This document shows, one piece after another, positions 16,301 through 24,136 of a DNA stretch of 40,434 nucleotides. Position numbers and translations under genes: made by a program. This DNA comes from an uncultured Collinsella sp. (GTDB taxonomy: Bacteria > Actinomycetota > Coriobacteriia > Coriobacteriales > Coriobacteriaceae). Location: NCBI GenBank assembly GCA_900540905.1, contig UQHR01000020.1, positions 1 through 40,434 of the forward strand, given 5' to 3'. Each line of letters opens with the position of its first letter. The first letter of the stretch is position 1. The notes below the pieces were generated by a model. That model worked only from the letters and a program-made list of their open reading frames with translations, had not been told where the DNA came from and made no database searches.

Positions 16301-16570
16301 GGCGCCGACAATGGCCAGCAAGGTGCCGACCAAGCCGATACCGCCGCCGATGCCCATCAGCAGGGCGCCGGCAAACGCAAGAATACCGGTAACGGCAAAT
16401 GCCAATCTACTGGGCGCCGAGGCATTGAACTCCTGAACCTCGGGGTCAAAGCCGTGGTTGCGGAAGATCTGAGCGATATCCTCGGCAGCCAAGCGCTCTT
16501 CTTCGCTGCATGCCGGCGTAATGCCGGTGTTCTGCAGCAGGTGGTTAATATAGTTCTGGGTGTTCGCCAT
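13394..16570 (-). CDS. Large membrane protein with a split, degenerate M28-peptidase-like fold
   Basis: 1058 aa. The N-terminal part has hydrophobic segments at about 56-95 and 158-205, with the M28-like motif VVVVAHYDS (H138, D140) between them and SSVAAMLGVMDN at 225-236. Residues about 240-905 are Ala/Glu/Asp/Pro-rich low complexity, probably disordered, with four (E/D)-x-T-x-(S/T)-F motifs at 570-616 and a basic patch at 833-849. The fold resumes at 918-1058 (IWFVATGASD, FFINLESVG, LPHNVNPTNI with H1037). The bridging Asp is replaced by C222/N223, the Glu-Glu pair by S926-D927, and a later Asp by E952, so activity is doubtful. The start is the ATG at 16570 with GGAG 6 bases upstream. The frame is intact. 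The role is unknown. Confidence 0.8.
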   Translation of the reverse strand: MANTQNYINHLLQNTGITPACSEEERLAAEDIAQIFRNHGFDPEVQEFNASAPSRLAFAVTGILAFAGALLMGIGGGIGLVGTLLAIVGAVLYVLERTGHPVVSRLGKTGVSQNVIAYHKASGPLASPRNRPVVVVAHYDSPRAELLAREPYASYRALIAKLLPVATIAPAAVAILRILPLPGALKVLLWIVAILASLVALANAANIISNRHVLPYTSGAVCNKSSVAAMLGVMDNVAPFQGENEFPDDVPFDTYFGEQKRRAEEMVRAAAEYAAAQQQNDYGNTIEYEEPTYAEDEFGQPIAPDAQTEPEQGEAFDEQIEGFEGASADETLIGAIVPEDQNQAVQAEEFNDEVPAAEPAEEPAAAEPEPKLYRNAAGNIRFGSDAIRALGMLPESCTLDYEEGEEPTFELEPAPVVTVDDESAAVTAAVAEPEAVSAIDPTAGLDILAPAAPVQDVADESDDDYVEQPRRVSYESDTDFSAEIPAATPHADIASAFSSIGASASNFFKGALAKGKKFVDDFEEKRAAAREAAEQEAIAQQQAAEAARELAAQEFEQNEAVQSVPVDAAEATTSFESQQPTSADVVEATTSFEAQQHVDSTMSFDAAKFDSTITFEKQGTAIAEPLPISDEQGDAVDDDEPIDAAEIQDAAEDESVEANSDEEQYAAADQGDSTEVEQEEVPAVSETPETDESRPYSTQIFTMPTPSGSGATVANVAPTQDETVDSLMAQISSQASPRPQMNVPDPASAPSPAPSSSPLASVPDPSLPSMKQANVASRTSLFDLPDPSAQVNDPFATAQGPEPTSAPVAPPMPVASGAQPIETISAPAPAAPKSRKRGLGGLFGRKKKNEQDSMSDWLGVEDDYDAKKSGRGIGSWDNFEDDNDGWKGGATSSDGASSEDMLSAVASMGDDELLGHDIWFVATGASDCDGAGMKAFLASHRDKLRGVFFINLESVGAGRLSVVTVEGEQQLLKGDRRIMNLVSKVCKSFHVDCGALEMPYAKTDAYAALEASRRALTIAGVDGTRLACARTEDDLPHNVNPTNIATVSEVVTEVIRRS

Positions 16571-16768
16571 GTGCGCTCCACATCCATAATCCGACAAATA
16601 GGCCCAATGCATGCACATTAGAACCGTATATAGTCGAAAGTATACCCCGAGCGAGCGCAAACGACCGAATTCGGGCCATCTTAACGCCTCGAGCGGACAA
16701 GGATATAGCCTAATCTCCATATCGGACTAAAATCATGGCAGCAAACCACCTTCTCATGCGAGGACTCT

Positions 16769-17791
16769 ATGACGGCAAGCGACGCGACCGCGACAATTAA
16801 AAAGGGGAATTCGGAGCCCGGTTTCGATAAAACGGCTCAGCGCATCCTCAATCTTTTCTTTGTGCTCAACAGCTCCCCCGAACCGCTGACGACCGAGCAG
16901 ATCGTCTTGGATTCTGACCTGGGATATGGCTCGGGCAATATCGACTCGGATAAGCGCAAGTTTCGGCGCGATCGTGACAAACTGCTCGAGCGTGGCATCT
17001 TAATCAAGGAGGTTCGCCCCGCCGGTGCGCAGGAGACCGAGGAAAGCTCGTGGACAATCGACCGCGAGCACACGTTTGCTGCAGGCGGCCTCATCACCGC
17101 AGACGACGCCGATATCCTACTCAACGCCATCGACCAGACGCTAGCGGCCGGCTCTTCCACCTTTGCCGCGCCGCTTGCCGATATTCGCTCCAAAATTGCC
17201 TACCTCACCGGCAGGACGACGGTGGACGAAGTACCGATCCGCCGCTCTCCCACCGTCGATGCGGTATGGAGCGCCTTTGCCGAGCGATGCGCGCTGCGAT
17301 TTTTATATCAGAACGGACGCGGCGAGCAGAAAGAACGTACCGTCTGTGTCTACGGCATGTTCGAACGCGAGGGCGTGGCGTACTTCTGCGGCCTCGACAA
17401 TGTCACCGACGACATCAGGACATTCCGCTGCGACCGTATCGTTCGCGCATGGCGTCCTTCGAAGGCCTACGCCATCCCTGCGGACTTCAATCTCAACGAC
17501 TATCTGTTCTTTGAATTCGATTTCGCCGACCGACCGCCCGTTGCAGCCACGTTCTCGTTCGCCCCTCAGACGCAGATCGATATGATCAACGGCCTCACGC
17601 GCGGGCGAGGTGAGCTCACACACACCGATGCGGGATGGATCTGGACCGTTGACGTGCGCGACCTTGAAGCCGCCGCCTCATTTTGCATGGCCCACGCCAT
17701 GGACGGCATGAGGCCCATGGCCCCCAAATCGCTCAAGCAGGCGTGGAACCACCTCATTGAAAGGACGGTGCACGAGTATGCCCGTGCGTAA
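16769..17791 (+). CDS. WYL-domain transcriptional regulator (PafB-like)
   Basis: 340 aa. An N-terminal winged helix-turn-helix (about 18-85, FDKTAQRILNLFFVLNSS onward) is followed by a WYL domain at about 160-230 (ALRFLYQNGR, YFCGLDN, TFRCDRIVRAW) and a C-terminal WCX-like region. Such tandem proteins in actinobacteria, PafB and PafC, switch on SOS-independent DNA-damage genes on sensing single-stranded DNA. Assigning this pair to PafBC is by architecture and adjacency. The ATG at 16769 has GAGG 5 bases upstream. It overlaps the next WYL gene by 14 bases, so both are made from one mRNA. Confidence 0.88.
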   Translation: MTASDATATIKKGNSEPGFDKTAQRILNLFFVLNSSPEPLTTEQIVLDSDLGYGSGNIDSDKRKFRRDRDKLLERGILIKEVRPAGAQETEESSWTIDREHTFAAGGLITADDADILLNAIDQTLAAGSSTFAAPLADIRSKIAYLTGRTTVDEVPIRRSPTVDAVWSAFAERCALRFLYQNGRGEQKERTVCVYGMFEREGVAYFCGLDNVTDDIRTFRCDRIVRAWRPSKAYAIPADFNLNDYLFFEFDFADRPPVAATFSFAPQTQIDMINGLTRGRGELTHTDAGWIWTVDVRDLEAAASFCMAHAMDGMRPMAPKSLKQAWNHLIERTVHEYARA

Positions 17792-18695
17792 ACTCACCAG
17801 CGAGCAGAGACTCTCGCGCGCCATCGACATCATGGAGGCCCTCTACGCCGCCGGCGAGAGCGGCATGACACGAACCGAGATTTGCGGCCGCTTTGACATC
17901 ACGGGAGTATCGCTCGACGAGATTCTCGAGATCGTCTCGACGCTCGCGGACCGAGAATCTGGTGCGCGCATCATCTGCGAATGCCACGGCGAGCGTGTGG
18001 TCCTCACTGGTGACGCCGGGCGTGTGCTACCGTTGCGCTTGAGTGCAGCCGAGGGCGCTGTGCTCAACCACGAACTTGAATCGTTGGGGATCGAGCCGCA
18101 GACGGCAGCTCGGATTCGACATGCCCTTCTACCCGAAGAGCTCGGCTATAACCAGCGCGTCTTTGACACCGTCAACCACGGGTCGCACTGGCAGCAGCTG
18201 AGCTGTGCCATTCAGGACGGCGTTCGCTGCCGCATCTCATATCGCTCGATGGACGATGCACGGCCACGCGAGCGTCTGGTCGACCCCTTGCGCATTACGG
18301 CAAACGGCGACCAAACATACCTGATTGCCTGGGACATCACAGTCGATGAGCAGCGCACCTATCGCATGGATAAAATCGAGGGACTCGCCTTGACGGAAGA
18401 CTCCGTCGTGCCTCACACACCGGACGTCGCATCCCTCCACGATTCCCTTGCCCGGACGCAGCGCAGCGCAAAGCTCTTGATGCCATTCGATATGGCGGAG
18501 CATCTGGAGTGGGCCGGCATCACCCTAATCGAGCGCGGCGGGGCAGACATGGCAACGGTAACTGTGCATTACGGCTCCGAGCGTTGGCTACTGAGCCAGG
18601 TAATCGCAGCGGGCGGAGCCATCCGCATCTTGGATGACCCCGCCCTGTCAAAGCGCCTGTGCGATATGGCAAAAACCCTCGTCTGTCCGCTTTAG
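17778..18695 (+). CDS. WYL-domain transcriptional regulator (PafC-like)
   Basis: 305 aa. It has an N-terminal helix-turn-helix (about 5-60), a linker, and a WYL domain at about 135-205 with RISYRSMDDARPRERLVDP and TYLIAWDITVDEQRTYRMDKI, then a C-terminal WCX-like region. The start is the ATG at 17778; an in-frame TTG at 17757 lacks a ribosome site. It overlaps the first WYL gene by 14 bases, consistent with a heterodimeric partner. Its stop overlaps the stop of the convergent dinG-like gene by 3 bases. Confidence 0.88.
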   Translation: MPVRKLTSEQRLSRAIDIMEALYAAGESGMTRTEICGRFDITGVSLDEILEIVSTLADRESGARIICECHGERVVLTGDAGRVLPLRLSAAEGAVLNHELESLGIEPQTAARIRHALLPEELGYNQRVFDTVNHGSHWQQLSCAIQDGVRCRISYRSMDDARPRERLVDPLRITANGDQTYLIAWDITVDEQRTYRMDKIEGLALTEDSVVPHTPDVASLHDSLARTQRSAKLLMPFDMAEHLEWAGITLIERGGADMATVTVHYGSERWLLSQVIAAGGAIRILDDPALSKRLCDMAKTLVCPL

Positions 18696-21586
18696 CGCCG
18701 CCGCTCGTGGCGTGCGCGCCACAGTTGCAGATAGTGCCCGATCTGCGCCGATTCGATGCGCTGGTAGGAGCTCGTGGGCAGCGACGTTAAGAACTTCTTT
18801 CCGTAGCCCTTCGTCACCAGGCGCGGGTCGGCCAGAATCAGCACGCCGCAATCGGTCGACGAGCGGATAAGGCGGCCGGCCGCCTGCTTGACCTCGAGCA
18901 CCGCCTCGGGCAGCGAATAGCGCGCCCAAGCGCGGTCTTCGCGCAGGTTGCGCTCGCACGAGAGCGGGTCCGTGGGACTCGAGAACGGCAGCTTGGGAAT
19001 GATGACGCAGCGCAGCGTCTCGCCGCTGGCGTCGAACCCCTCCCAGAAGGCCTTAAGCGCAAAAAGCGATGAAGTCGGCTCGTTGATAAACCGATCGCGC
19101 AGGCGACGAGGAGATGAGTTGCGCTGCTGGCAGTTGAGCTCCAGACCCGCACGGGCCATCTTGGGCTCAACGCGGGCGTACAGGTCTTCCATGTCGCGCC
19201 GATTGGTGAACAGTGTGAGCACCGATCCGTCCATGGCAAGATGGGCGTCGACCAGCACGCGCTCGAGCGCCGTAAGATAGCTCTCGCGATCGCGCGGATC
19301 GGGGATATCGCCCGCAACGACTACAGCCATGTTCGAATCGAAGTCGTAGCTCGAGTCCAAGTGCAGCGATGAGGATGTTGAAGCGCCGATGCGATCGAGG
19401 CCGACCGCGTGGTTAAAGTGTTCGAAGCTTTTGGACACCGTCATGGTCGCCGAGGCAAAGATAGCCGTGTGAACCTCGGGCAGCCACTCGGTTGCCAAGG
19501 CCTCGCCAATGTCGATGCGCTCTGCGGTCATTGACTCTCCGCCGGCACGCAGCCTGCGATTGACCTGCAGCGAATACACGTAGTGTTCATCGGTGCCATC
19601 AATGATGAGTTTGAGGTTCTCGGCCAGCTCGTGCAGGCGGCGCGAGATATCACCCAGGTCGACAACAACCTCGGGCTTGTCGGCGGCGAGGGCTTGCACC
19701 AGCGCGTCGACGCTCTTGTCAGCCTGTTCCAATACGTCGATGGCAGCGTAAGCCGACTGTAAGAAATCATGCCAGTCGTCAGATTCGCGCAGCTCGGGGC
19801 CAATCCATAGATTGGCATTGTCATAACCCCCACGGGCACGGCGGCCGAGCTCGCGAACGCCATCGAACACGTCGGCGATTGCCATGCTCGCGCGCGCAAC
19901 CGTCGACGTCGCCTTGGCAGTAAGGCCCAGATAGAGCGTAGAGCCCTCGGAGGTTGCCAAATCACGGGAGACCTGGCTTAGCGCACCGGTGCTCGAGCCA
20001 CCCAGGCGCTCAAACAGAACGCGTGATTCGTCCGCCGACACCACGCGCGCCCACTGACGGCGCGCCTCGCGCTCGATGGAATGGGCCTCGTCGATTACCC
20101 AATGACGAATCGGAGGTAAAATCCTGCCCTCGGCCGCGACATTGCGGAACAGCAGGGAATGGTTGGTGACCACCACGTCGGCATGCGCTGCACGACGGCG
20201 AGCGCCGTGGACCAAACATTTATCAGGGAAAAACGGGCAGAGGCGACGAGCACACTCGCGCGAGGCCGTCGTAAAGTCGGGGCGGTTGACGCTGCGCCAC
20301 CGAATGCCGAGCGAGTCGAGGTCGCCATCGGCTGATTGGCAGACGTACGCCATAATGACCGCGACCGCCGTGAGCGTGTCCGCCGGATCGCGCTTGGTGG
20401 TAATCTCGACCTGGCCGCGGCTCATGCGCTCAAGCTTGCGCAGGCATGGATAGTGGTCATACCCCTTGAGAGCGCAAAATGACAGACCACCGTCCAGTTG
20501 CTCGGCAAGTTTTGGCAGCTCATGGTACATGAGCTGGTCGGCAAGATTGTTCGATTTGGTCGCAATACCAACCGTGATGTTGTTACGGCGCGCTGCCTCG
20601 GCAAAAGGCACCAGATAGGCCATCGATTTGCCGACGCCCGTGCCCGCCTCAATTACACGATGAGTGCCCGTGACCAGCGCATCGCGGACCTCGAGCGCCA
20701 TCGCGATCTGCTCATCACGCGGCTCGTAGGTGGGATACATGCGATTGACCAGGCCACCTGGCGCATAGTCTGCCTCAATCTCCTCACGACTCGGCATCTT
20801 GAGGACCGGCAGTTCGTCGGCGTCCACCCGATCGTCGGCGCGATCGGCCTTGAGAACGTCAGCACGAGCGGCGCTGAGAGAGAAGATAGAACCAGGGTTC
20901 TGCCCTGCCAAGAATGAGAAGATAGGACGATAGGACCAAGGCACATCCGGATGCATGTCGTCTAGGCGCGCCATGAGGCCCTGAGGCAAGTCGGTGAGCG
21001 CCACGAGCAACACGCGCCATACGCCACACAGGGCGTCGACGTCGGCATTGGCACGGTGTGATACCGAGTCACAGCCAAACAGATCGGCCATAAAAGACAA
21101 CTTGTGCGATGCCAGGCGCGGAAGCGCGATGCGCGACAGCGCCAGCGAATCGATCCAGATATCGCTCACGTTGACGCCGCCTTTGACCGACTCGATAAAC
21201 GAGCGGTCGAACGTGGCGTTATGTGCGATTACCGGGCAACCACCGACAAAATCGGCGAGAGCGGCTACGGCCTCAACGGCCGACGGGGCATCTGCCACAT
21301 CGGCATTTGTAATGCTCGTGAGCTCGGTGATCTCGGCGGGAATCAGCTGCTTGGGATGCACGAAGGTATCGAAGCGGTCGACGACCTCGCGGCCCGAAAG
21401 ACGGGCCGCCGAGATCTCGATCAGCTCATTGTCCTGCACCGAAAGACCTGTGGTCTCGGTATCGAGGACAATCACATCTTCCTCGATAAGGCCGAAGGAC
21501 TGCGTTTTGGCGCGTTCGGCAAGCGTGGCATAGGAGTCGATGACAAACTGCGGCGTTCCTGACGAAACCGCGTCCTCGATTAGCAT
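18692..21586 (-). CDS. dinG: DinG-type helicase with N-terminal DnaQ-like exonuclease
   Basis: 964 aa. Residues 38-195 form a DEDDh 3'-5' exonuclease with D42/E44 in LDTETTG, D127 in HNATFD, and H177 and D182 in HRANADVD; all acidic residues are present. A superfamily-2 XPD/DinG helicase follows, with Walker A EAGTGVGKS at 313-321, DEAH at 499-502, and four cysteines (C381, C445, C450, C457) suited to an iron-sulfur cluster. Similar fusions occur in Firmicutes; E. coli DinG lacks the nuclease. The protein should unwind 5'-3' and act in repair or R-loop removal. ATG at 21586 overlaps the end of ddl by 7 bases, so they are co-transcribed. Confidence 0.93.
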   Translation of the reverse strand: MLIEDAVSSGTPQFVIDSYATLAERAKTQSFGLIEEDVIVLDTETTGLSVQDNELIEISAARLSGREVVDRFDTFVHPKQLIPAEITELTSITNADVADAPSAVEAVAALADFVGGCPVIAHNATFDRSFIESVKGGVNVSDIWIDSLALSRIALPRLASHKLSFMADLFGCDSVSHRANADVDALCGVWRVLLVALTDLPQGLMARLDDMHPDVPWSYRPIFSFLAGQNPGSIFSLSAARADVLKADRADDRVDADELPVLKMPSREEIEADYAPGGLVNRMYPTYEPRDEQIAMALEVRDALVTGTHRVIEAGTGVGKSMAYLVPFAEAARRNNITVGIATKSNNLADQLMYHELPKLAEQLDGGLSFCALKGYDHYPCLRKLERMSRGQVEITTKRDPADTLTAVAVIMAYVCQSADGDLDSLGIRWRSVNRPDFTTASRECARRLCPFFPDKCLVHGARRRAAHADVVVTNHSLLFRNVAAEGRILPPIRHWVIDEAHSIEREARRQWARVVSADESRVLFERLGGSSTGALSQVSRDLATSEGSTLYLGLTAKATSTVARASMAIADVFDGVRELGRRARGGYDNANLWIGPELRESDDWHDFLQSAYAAIDVLEQADKSVDALVQALAADKPEVVVDLGDISRRLHELAENLKLIIDGTDEHYVYSLQVNRRLRAGGESMTAERIDIGEALATEWLPEVHTAIFASATMTVSKSFEHFNHAVGLDRIGASTSSSLHLDSSYDFDSNMAVVVAGDIPDPRDRESYLTALERVLVDAHLAMDGSVLTLFTNRRDMEDLYARVEPKMARAGLELNCQQRNSSPRRLRDRFINEPTSSLFALKAFWEGFDASGETLRCVIIPKLPFSSPTDPLSCERNLREDRAWARYSLPEAVLEVKQAAGRLIRSSTDCGVLILADPRLVTKGYGKKFLTSLPTSSYQRIESAQIGHYLQLWRARHERRR

Positions 21587-22545
21587 GCAATGCCCGCTCG
21601 ACGAAGGCCCATACGAATCAGGCTGTCACAGACCTGCGGGAACGTCATGTCGTCGGTGTGGCGGATCTCGTCCGGATACAGCGACGTATCGGTCATGCCG
21701 GGAATGGTATTGGTCTCGAGGATAACGGGGCCGTCCTCACTCACGATAAAGTCGCTGCGCGAGATACCCAGGCAACCGAGGGCCTTGTGAGCAGCACAGG
21801 CAAGCTCCTGAGCGCGAGCGTAATTCTCGGGTGAAATCTGCGCCGGAATGCGATGGATGTCCGTAGGGTCGACATATTTCACGTCCAGATCGTAGAACTC
21901 GCAGTCCTCGGGTTTGCGAATCTCGACAATCGGCAGAGCGCGCACGTCGTCCTCGCCGTACACACCGACGGTGATCTCGGTACCCTCGATGCACTTCTCG
22001 ACCAGCACTTTGTCGCCGTACGCAAACGCCTTGGCGATTGCCGCGGGCAGCTCGGAGGGCTCATGGACCAGGGAAATGCCATAGCTGGAACCGTTGACGG
22101 CCGGCTTCACAAAGCAGCGCTCGCCACAAACCTCGACGATATGATCGATATCGACTTCATCGCCCACCTCGAGCGCGAGGCCGGGGGCAATGGGAATGCC
22201 CGCCTTGGCGTACAGGAGCTTAGAGACCTCCTTGTCGGCACCGCAGGCGCTGGCAAGCACGCCCGAGGCCGTGTAGGGGATACCCAGGGTCTCCATGGCG
22301 CCCTGCATGGCGCCATCCTCGCCGCCGGCACCGTGCATGGCGATAAACGCCACGTCAAAGCCGCCGGTCGCCATGGTTACCATAAAATCATCGGCAGCCG
22401 TGTCGAGCAGCTCCACCGAAGTGTAGCCGGCCTCCTTCAAGGCAACCACGACGTTCTTTCCCGAATTGAGCGAGATCTCGCGCTCAGCGGAATGACCGCC
22501 CGCCAAGACCGCTACGTGCATGTTCTCTAGGCTTTTACCCGGCAT
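21580..22545 (-). CDS. ddl: D-alanine--D-alanine ligase
   Basis: Makes the D-Ala-D-Ala dipeptide for peptidoglycan, using ATP in the cytosol. It is an ATP-grasp enzyme of 321 aa with an N-terminal GGHSAEREISL motif, VKPAVNGSSYGIS, LVEKCIEGTEITVGV and the C-terminal DFIVSEDGPVILETNTIPGMT. A KY pair in the omega-loop region (DVKYVDPTD) fits D-Ala-D-Ala specificity rather than D-lactate. The ATG at 22545 follows GGAGGA by 7 bases. It is divergent from rlmN across 85 bp, which must hold both promoters. No resistance-type ligase feature is seen. Confidence 0.96.
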   Translation of the reverse strand: MPGKSLENMHVAVLAGGHSAEREISLNSGKNVVVALKEAGYTSVELLDTAADDFMVTMATGGFDVAFIAMHGAGGEDGAMQGAMETLGIPYTASGVLASACGADKEVSKLLYAKAGIPIAPGLALEVGDEVDIDHIVEVCGERCFVKPAVNGSSYGISLVHEPSELPAAIAKAFAYGDKVLVEKCIEGTEITVGVYGEDDVRALPIVEIRKPEDCEFYDLDVKYVDPTDIHRIPAQISPENYARAQELACAAHKALGCLGISRSDFIVSEDGPVILETNTIPGMTDTSLYPDEIRHTDDMTFPQVCDSLIRMGLRRAGIAC

Positions 22546-22630
22546 GGGCAGACTCCTCCTCTATAATTTCTGCAGCTGATACCATATTGTAGCGATACCC
22601 TCTACGTTTCCCCAAAATCGAAAGGCTTCC

Positions 22631-23683
22631 ATGAATCCCAGGACTAAATCTCAGGACATTCGCGACTTGAGCCAAAACGATATTCGCGAGCTCGTGGCCG
22701 AGCTTGGCCAGCCCGCCTTCCGCGCGAAGCAGCTCATCGAATGGGTCTTTGAGAAGAACGTTTGTTCGTTTGACGATATGACCAACCTTCCCAAGGCTTT
22801 CCGCGAGCAGCTTAAAGAGGCTTTTGCCTTTGACACGCCGACTGAACTCACCAAGCAGGTTTCCAAAGATGGCTCTCGCAAGTATCTGCTCGAGTACCAC
22901 GACGGCGTTTCCGTCGAGACCGTCGGCATGCCCCGTCGTAACAAGCTTTCCGTCTGCGTTTCCACCCAGGCAGGCTGTGGCATGGGCTGTGCCTTTTGCG
23001 CTACCGGTCTCAACGGCCTCAAGCGCTCTCTGTCCGCTCAAGAGATCGTCGACCAGGTACTTCATGTATCCAACGACTTTGGCGAGCGCGCCACGAGCGT
23101 TGTCTTCATGGGCCAGGGCGAGCCGTTTGCCAACTACGACGAGGTTCTCAAGGCGCTGCGAATCCTCAACGACCCCGATGGCATCGGTATCGGCGCTCGT
23201 CACCTCACCGTCTCTACCAGCGGCGTTATTCCCGGTATTCGCAAATTTGCCGATATCCCCGAGCAGTTCACGCTTGCCGTTTCCCTGCATTCCGCCATCC
23301 AGTCGACGCGCAATAAGCTCATGCCCGGTGTTAAGAAGTACACGCTGCTTCGCCTTCACGAAGCGCTTCAGCTCTACACCGAGAAGACCGGCCGCCGCCC
23401 GACCTATGAGTATGCCATGATCGAAGGCGTCAACGATACGAATCCCGAAATGCAGGCGCTCTGCGACTTCTGCGAGGGAACGCTGTGCCACGTTAACCTC
23501 ATTCAGCTTAACGACATCGAGGGTAGCCCGCTCAAGCCGTCGCCGATTCATAAGGTTGAGGATCTTCAGCGTCGTCTTGAGTCCCGTGGCATCGAGACCA
23601 CGATTCGTAACTCCCGTGGTAACGATATTGACGCCGCTTGCGGACAGCTGAAGCAGCGCTTCAAAGTTCAGAAGAACGCATAG
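22631..23683 (+). CDS. rlmN: Dual-specificity RNA methyltransferase RlmN
   Basis: Radical-SAM enzyme that methylates C2 of A2503 in 23S rRNA, and A37 in some tRNAs. 350 aa. The radical-SAM cluster cysteines are C116, C120 and C123 in AGCGMGCAFCATG; the catalytic cysteine near the C-terminus is C337 in DAACGQL. GQGEP and the NDPDGIGIGARHLTVSTSG block are typical of the family. ATG at 22631; a good ribosome site is not obvious (AAAGG lies 6 bases before). It is one of the few genes left of the origin that runs towards it. Confidence 0.97.
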   Translation: MNPRTKSQDIRDLSQNDIRELVAELGQPAFRAKQLIEWVFEKNVCSFDDMTNLPKAFREQLKEAFAFDTPTELTKQVSKDGSRKYLLEYHDGVSVETVGMPRRNKLSVCVSTQAGCGMGCAFCATGLNGLKRSLSAQEIVDQVLHVSNDFGERATSVVFMGQGEPFANYDEVLKALRILNDPDGIGIGARHLTVSTSGVIPGIRKFADIPEQFTLAVSLHSAIQSTRNKLMPGVKKYTLLRLHEALQLYTEKTGRRPTYEYAMIEGVNDTNPEMQALCDFCEGTLCHVNLIQLNDIEGSPLKPSPIHKVEDLQRRLESRGIETTIRNSRGNDIDAACGQLKQRFKVQKNA

Positions 23684-23701
23684 GGGAGTCGCATCCCAAA
23701 A

Positions 23702-23717
23702 CGTTTCATGTGAAACA
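23702..23717. promoter_or_regulatory. parS-like site (imperfect)
   Basis: CGTTTCATGTGAAACA matches the parS consensus TGTTTCACGTGAAACA at 14 of 16 positions, with changes at the outer base and one central base. It lies between the rlmN stop and its terminator, about 2.1 kb from the three perfect sites. ParB binding is uncertain. Confidence 0.4.
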
Positions 23718-23719
23718 TC

Positions 23720-23766
23720 GAACGACCCCGGTTACAGAATATGCAACCGGGGTCGTTCCATTTATT
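23720..23766 (+). terminator. Terminator after rlmN
   Basis: GAACGACCCCGGTT (23720-23733) and AACCGGGGTCGTTC (23745-23758) form a perfect 14-bp stem around an 11-base loop, followed by CATTTATT. Confidence 0.8.
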
Positions 23767-23810
23767 GACCTTAATTTTGAATCAGCTGCTACCTGTCCCA
23801 TTTTTACGGC

Positions 23811-23853
23811 CAAAATAAGGGGTCCTTGTCTCATGAATCAGACAAGGACCCCT
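23811..23853 (-). terminator. Terminator of the parA-parB operon
   Basis: AGGGGTCCTTGTCT (23818-23831) and its complement (23840-23853) form a perfect 14-bp stem around an 8-base loop. On the minus strand it is followed by TATTTTGG. It lies 29 bases past the stop of the small membrane protein gene, ending the operon. On the plus strand it is followed by CAAAA, so it is mainly a minus-strand signal. Confidence 0.75.
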
Positions 23854-23873
23854 CAAAATATGCTGAGTAATTG

Positions 23874-23885
23874 TTAGGTACCTAA
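23874..23885. repeat. 12-bp palindrome, copy 1
   Basis: TTAGGTACCTAA is a perfect palindrome spanning the stop codon of the small membrane protein gene. An identical copy lies at 27378-27389. The function is unknown; it could be a protein-binding site. Confidence 0.5.
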
Positions 23886-24136
23886 TAGCCTACATTTTCC
23901 CATTGGTTGCTGACCCAACCTTGATTAATCTTGGGATTCTTCGTTACCTGAGCAGTACGCATGGCAACATCTTCTGTCATAACATCCATTTTCTTTTTGG
24001 AAGTATCGACGATATCTTGCGCGCTACGAAGCAAACGACCTCGAAGTTCATCGTCTGTCGCGATCCTATAGCCAGCAAAGGCACCAGCCGCGACAGTCGT
24101 CACCAATGCAATCGCTGTTAAAATCTTATTCCTCAT
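23882..24136 (-). CDS. Small membrane-anchored protein, possibly YtxH-like
   Basis: 84 aa. One N-terminal hydrophobic helix (about 5-22, ILTAIALVTTVAAGAFAGY) followed by a charged, probably helical tail rich in Arg, Asp and Lys (DDELRGRLLRSAQDIVDTSKKKMD). This resembles YtxH-type proteins in shape only. The ATG at 24136 has AAGGAGG 6 bases upstream and starts within the last codons of parB (11-base overlap), so it is the third gene of the parA-parB operon. Confidence 0.7.
   Translation of the reverse strand: MRNKILTAIALVTTVAAGAFAGYRIATDDELRGRLLRSAQDIVDTSKKKMDVMTEDVAMRTAQVTKNPKINQGWVSNQWENVGY

Noticed and set aside
13349..16621. A long open frame on the plus strand opposite the M28-like gene
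   Set aside because: It is Arg/Leu/Gly-rich with no domain, no ribosome site, and mirrors the codon structure of the minus-strand gene, whose motifs and start are convincing.
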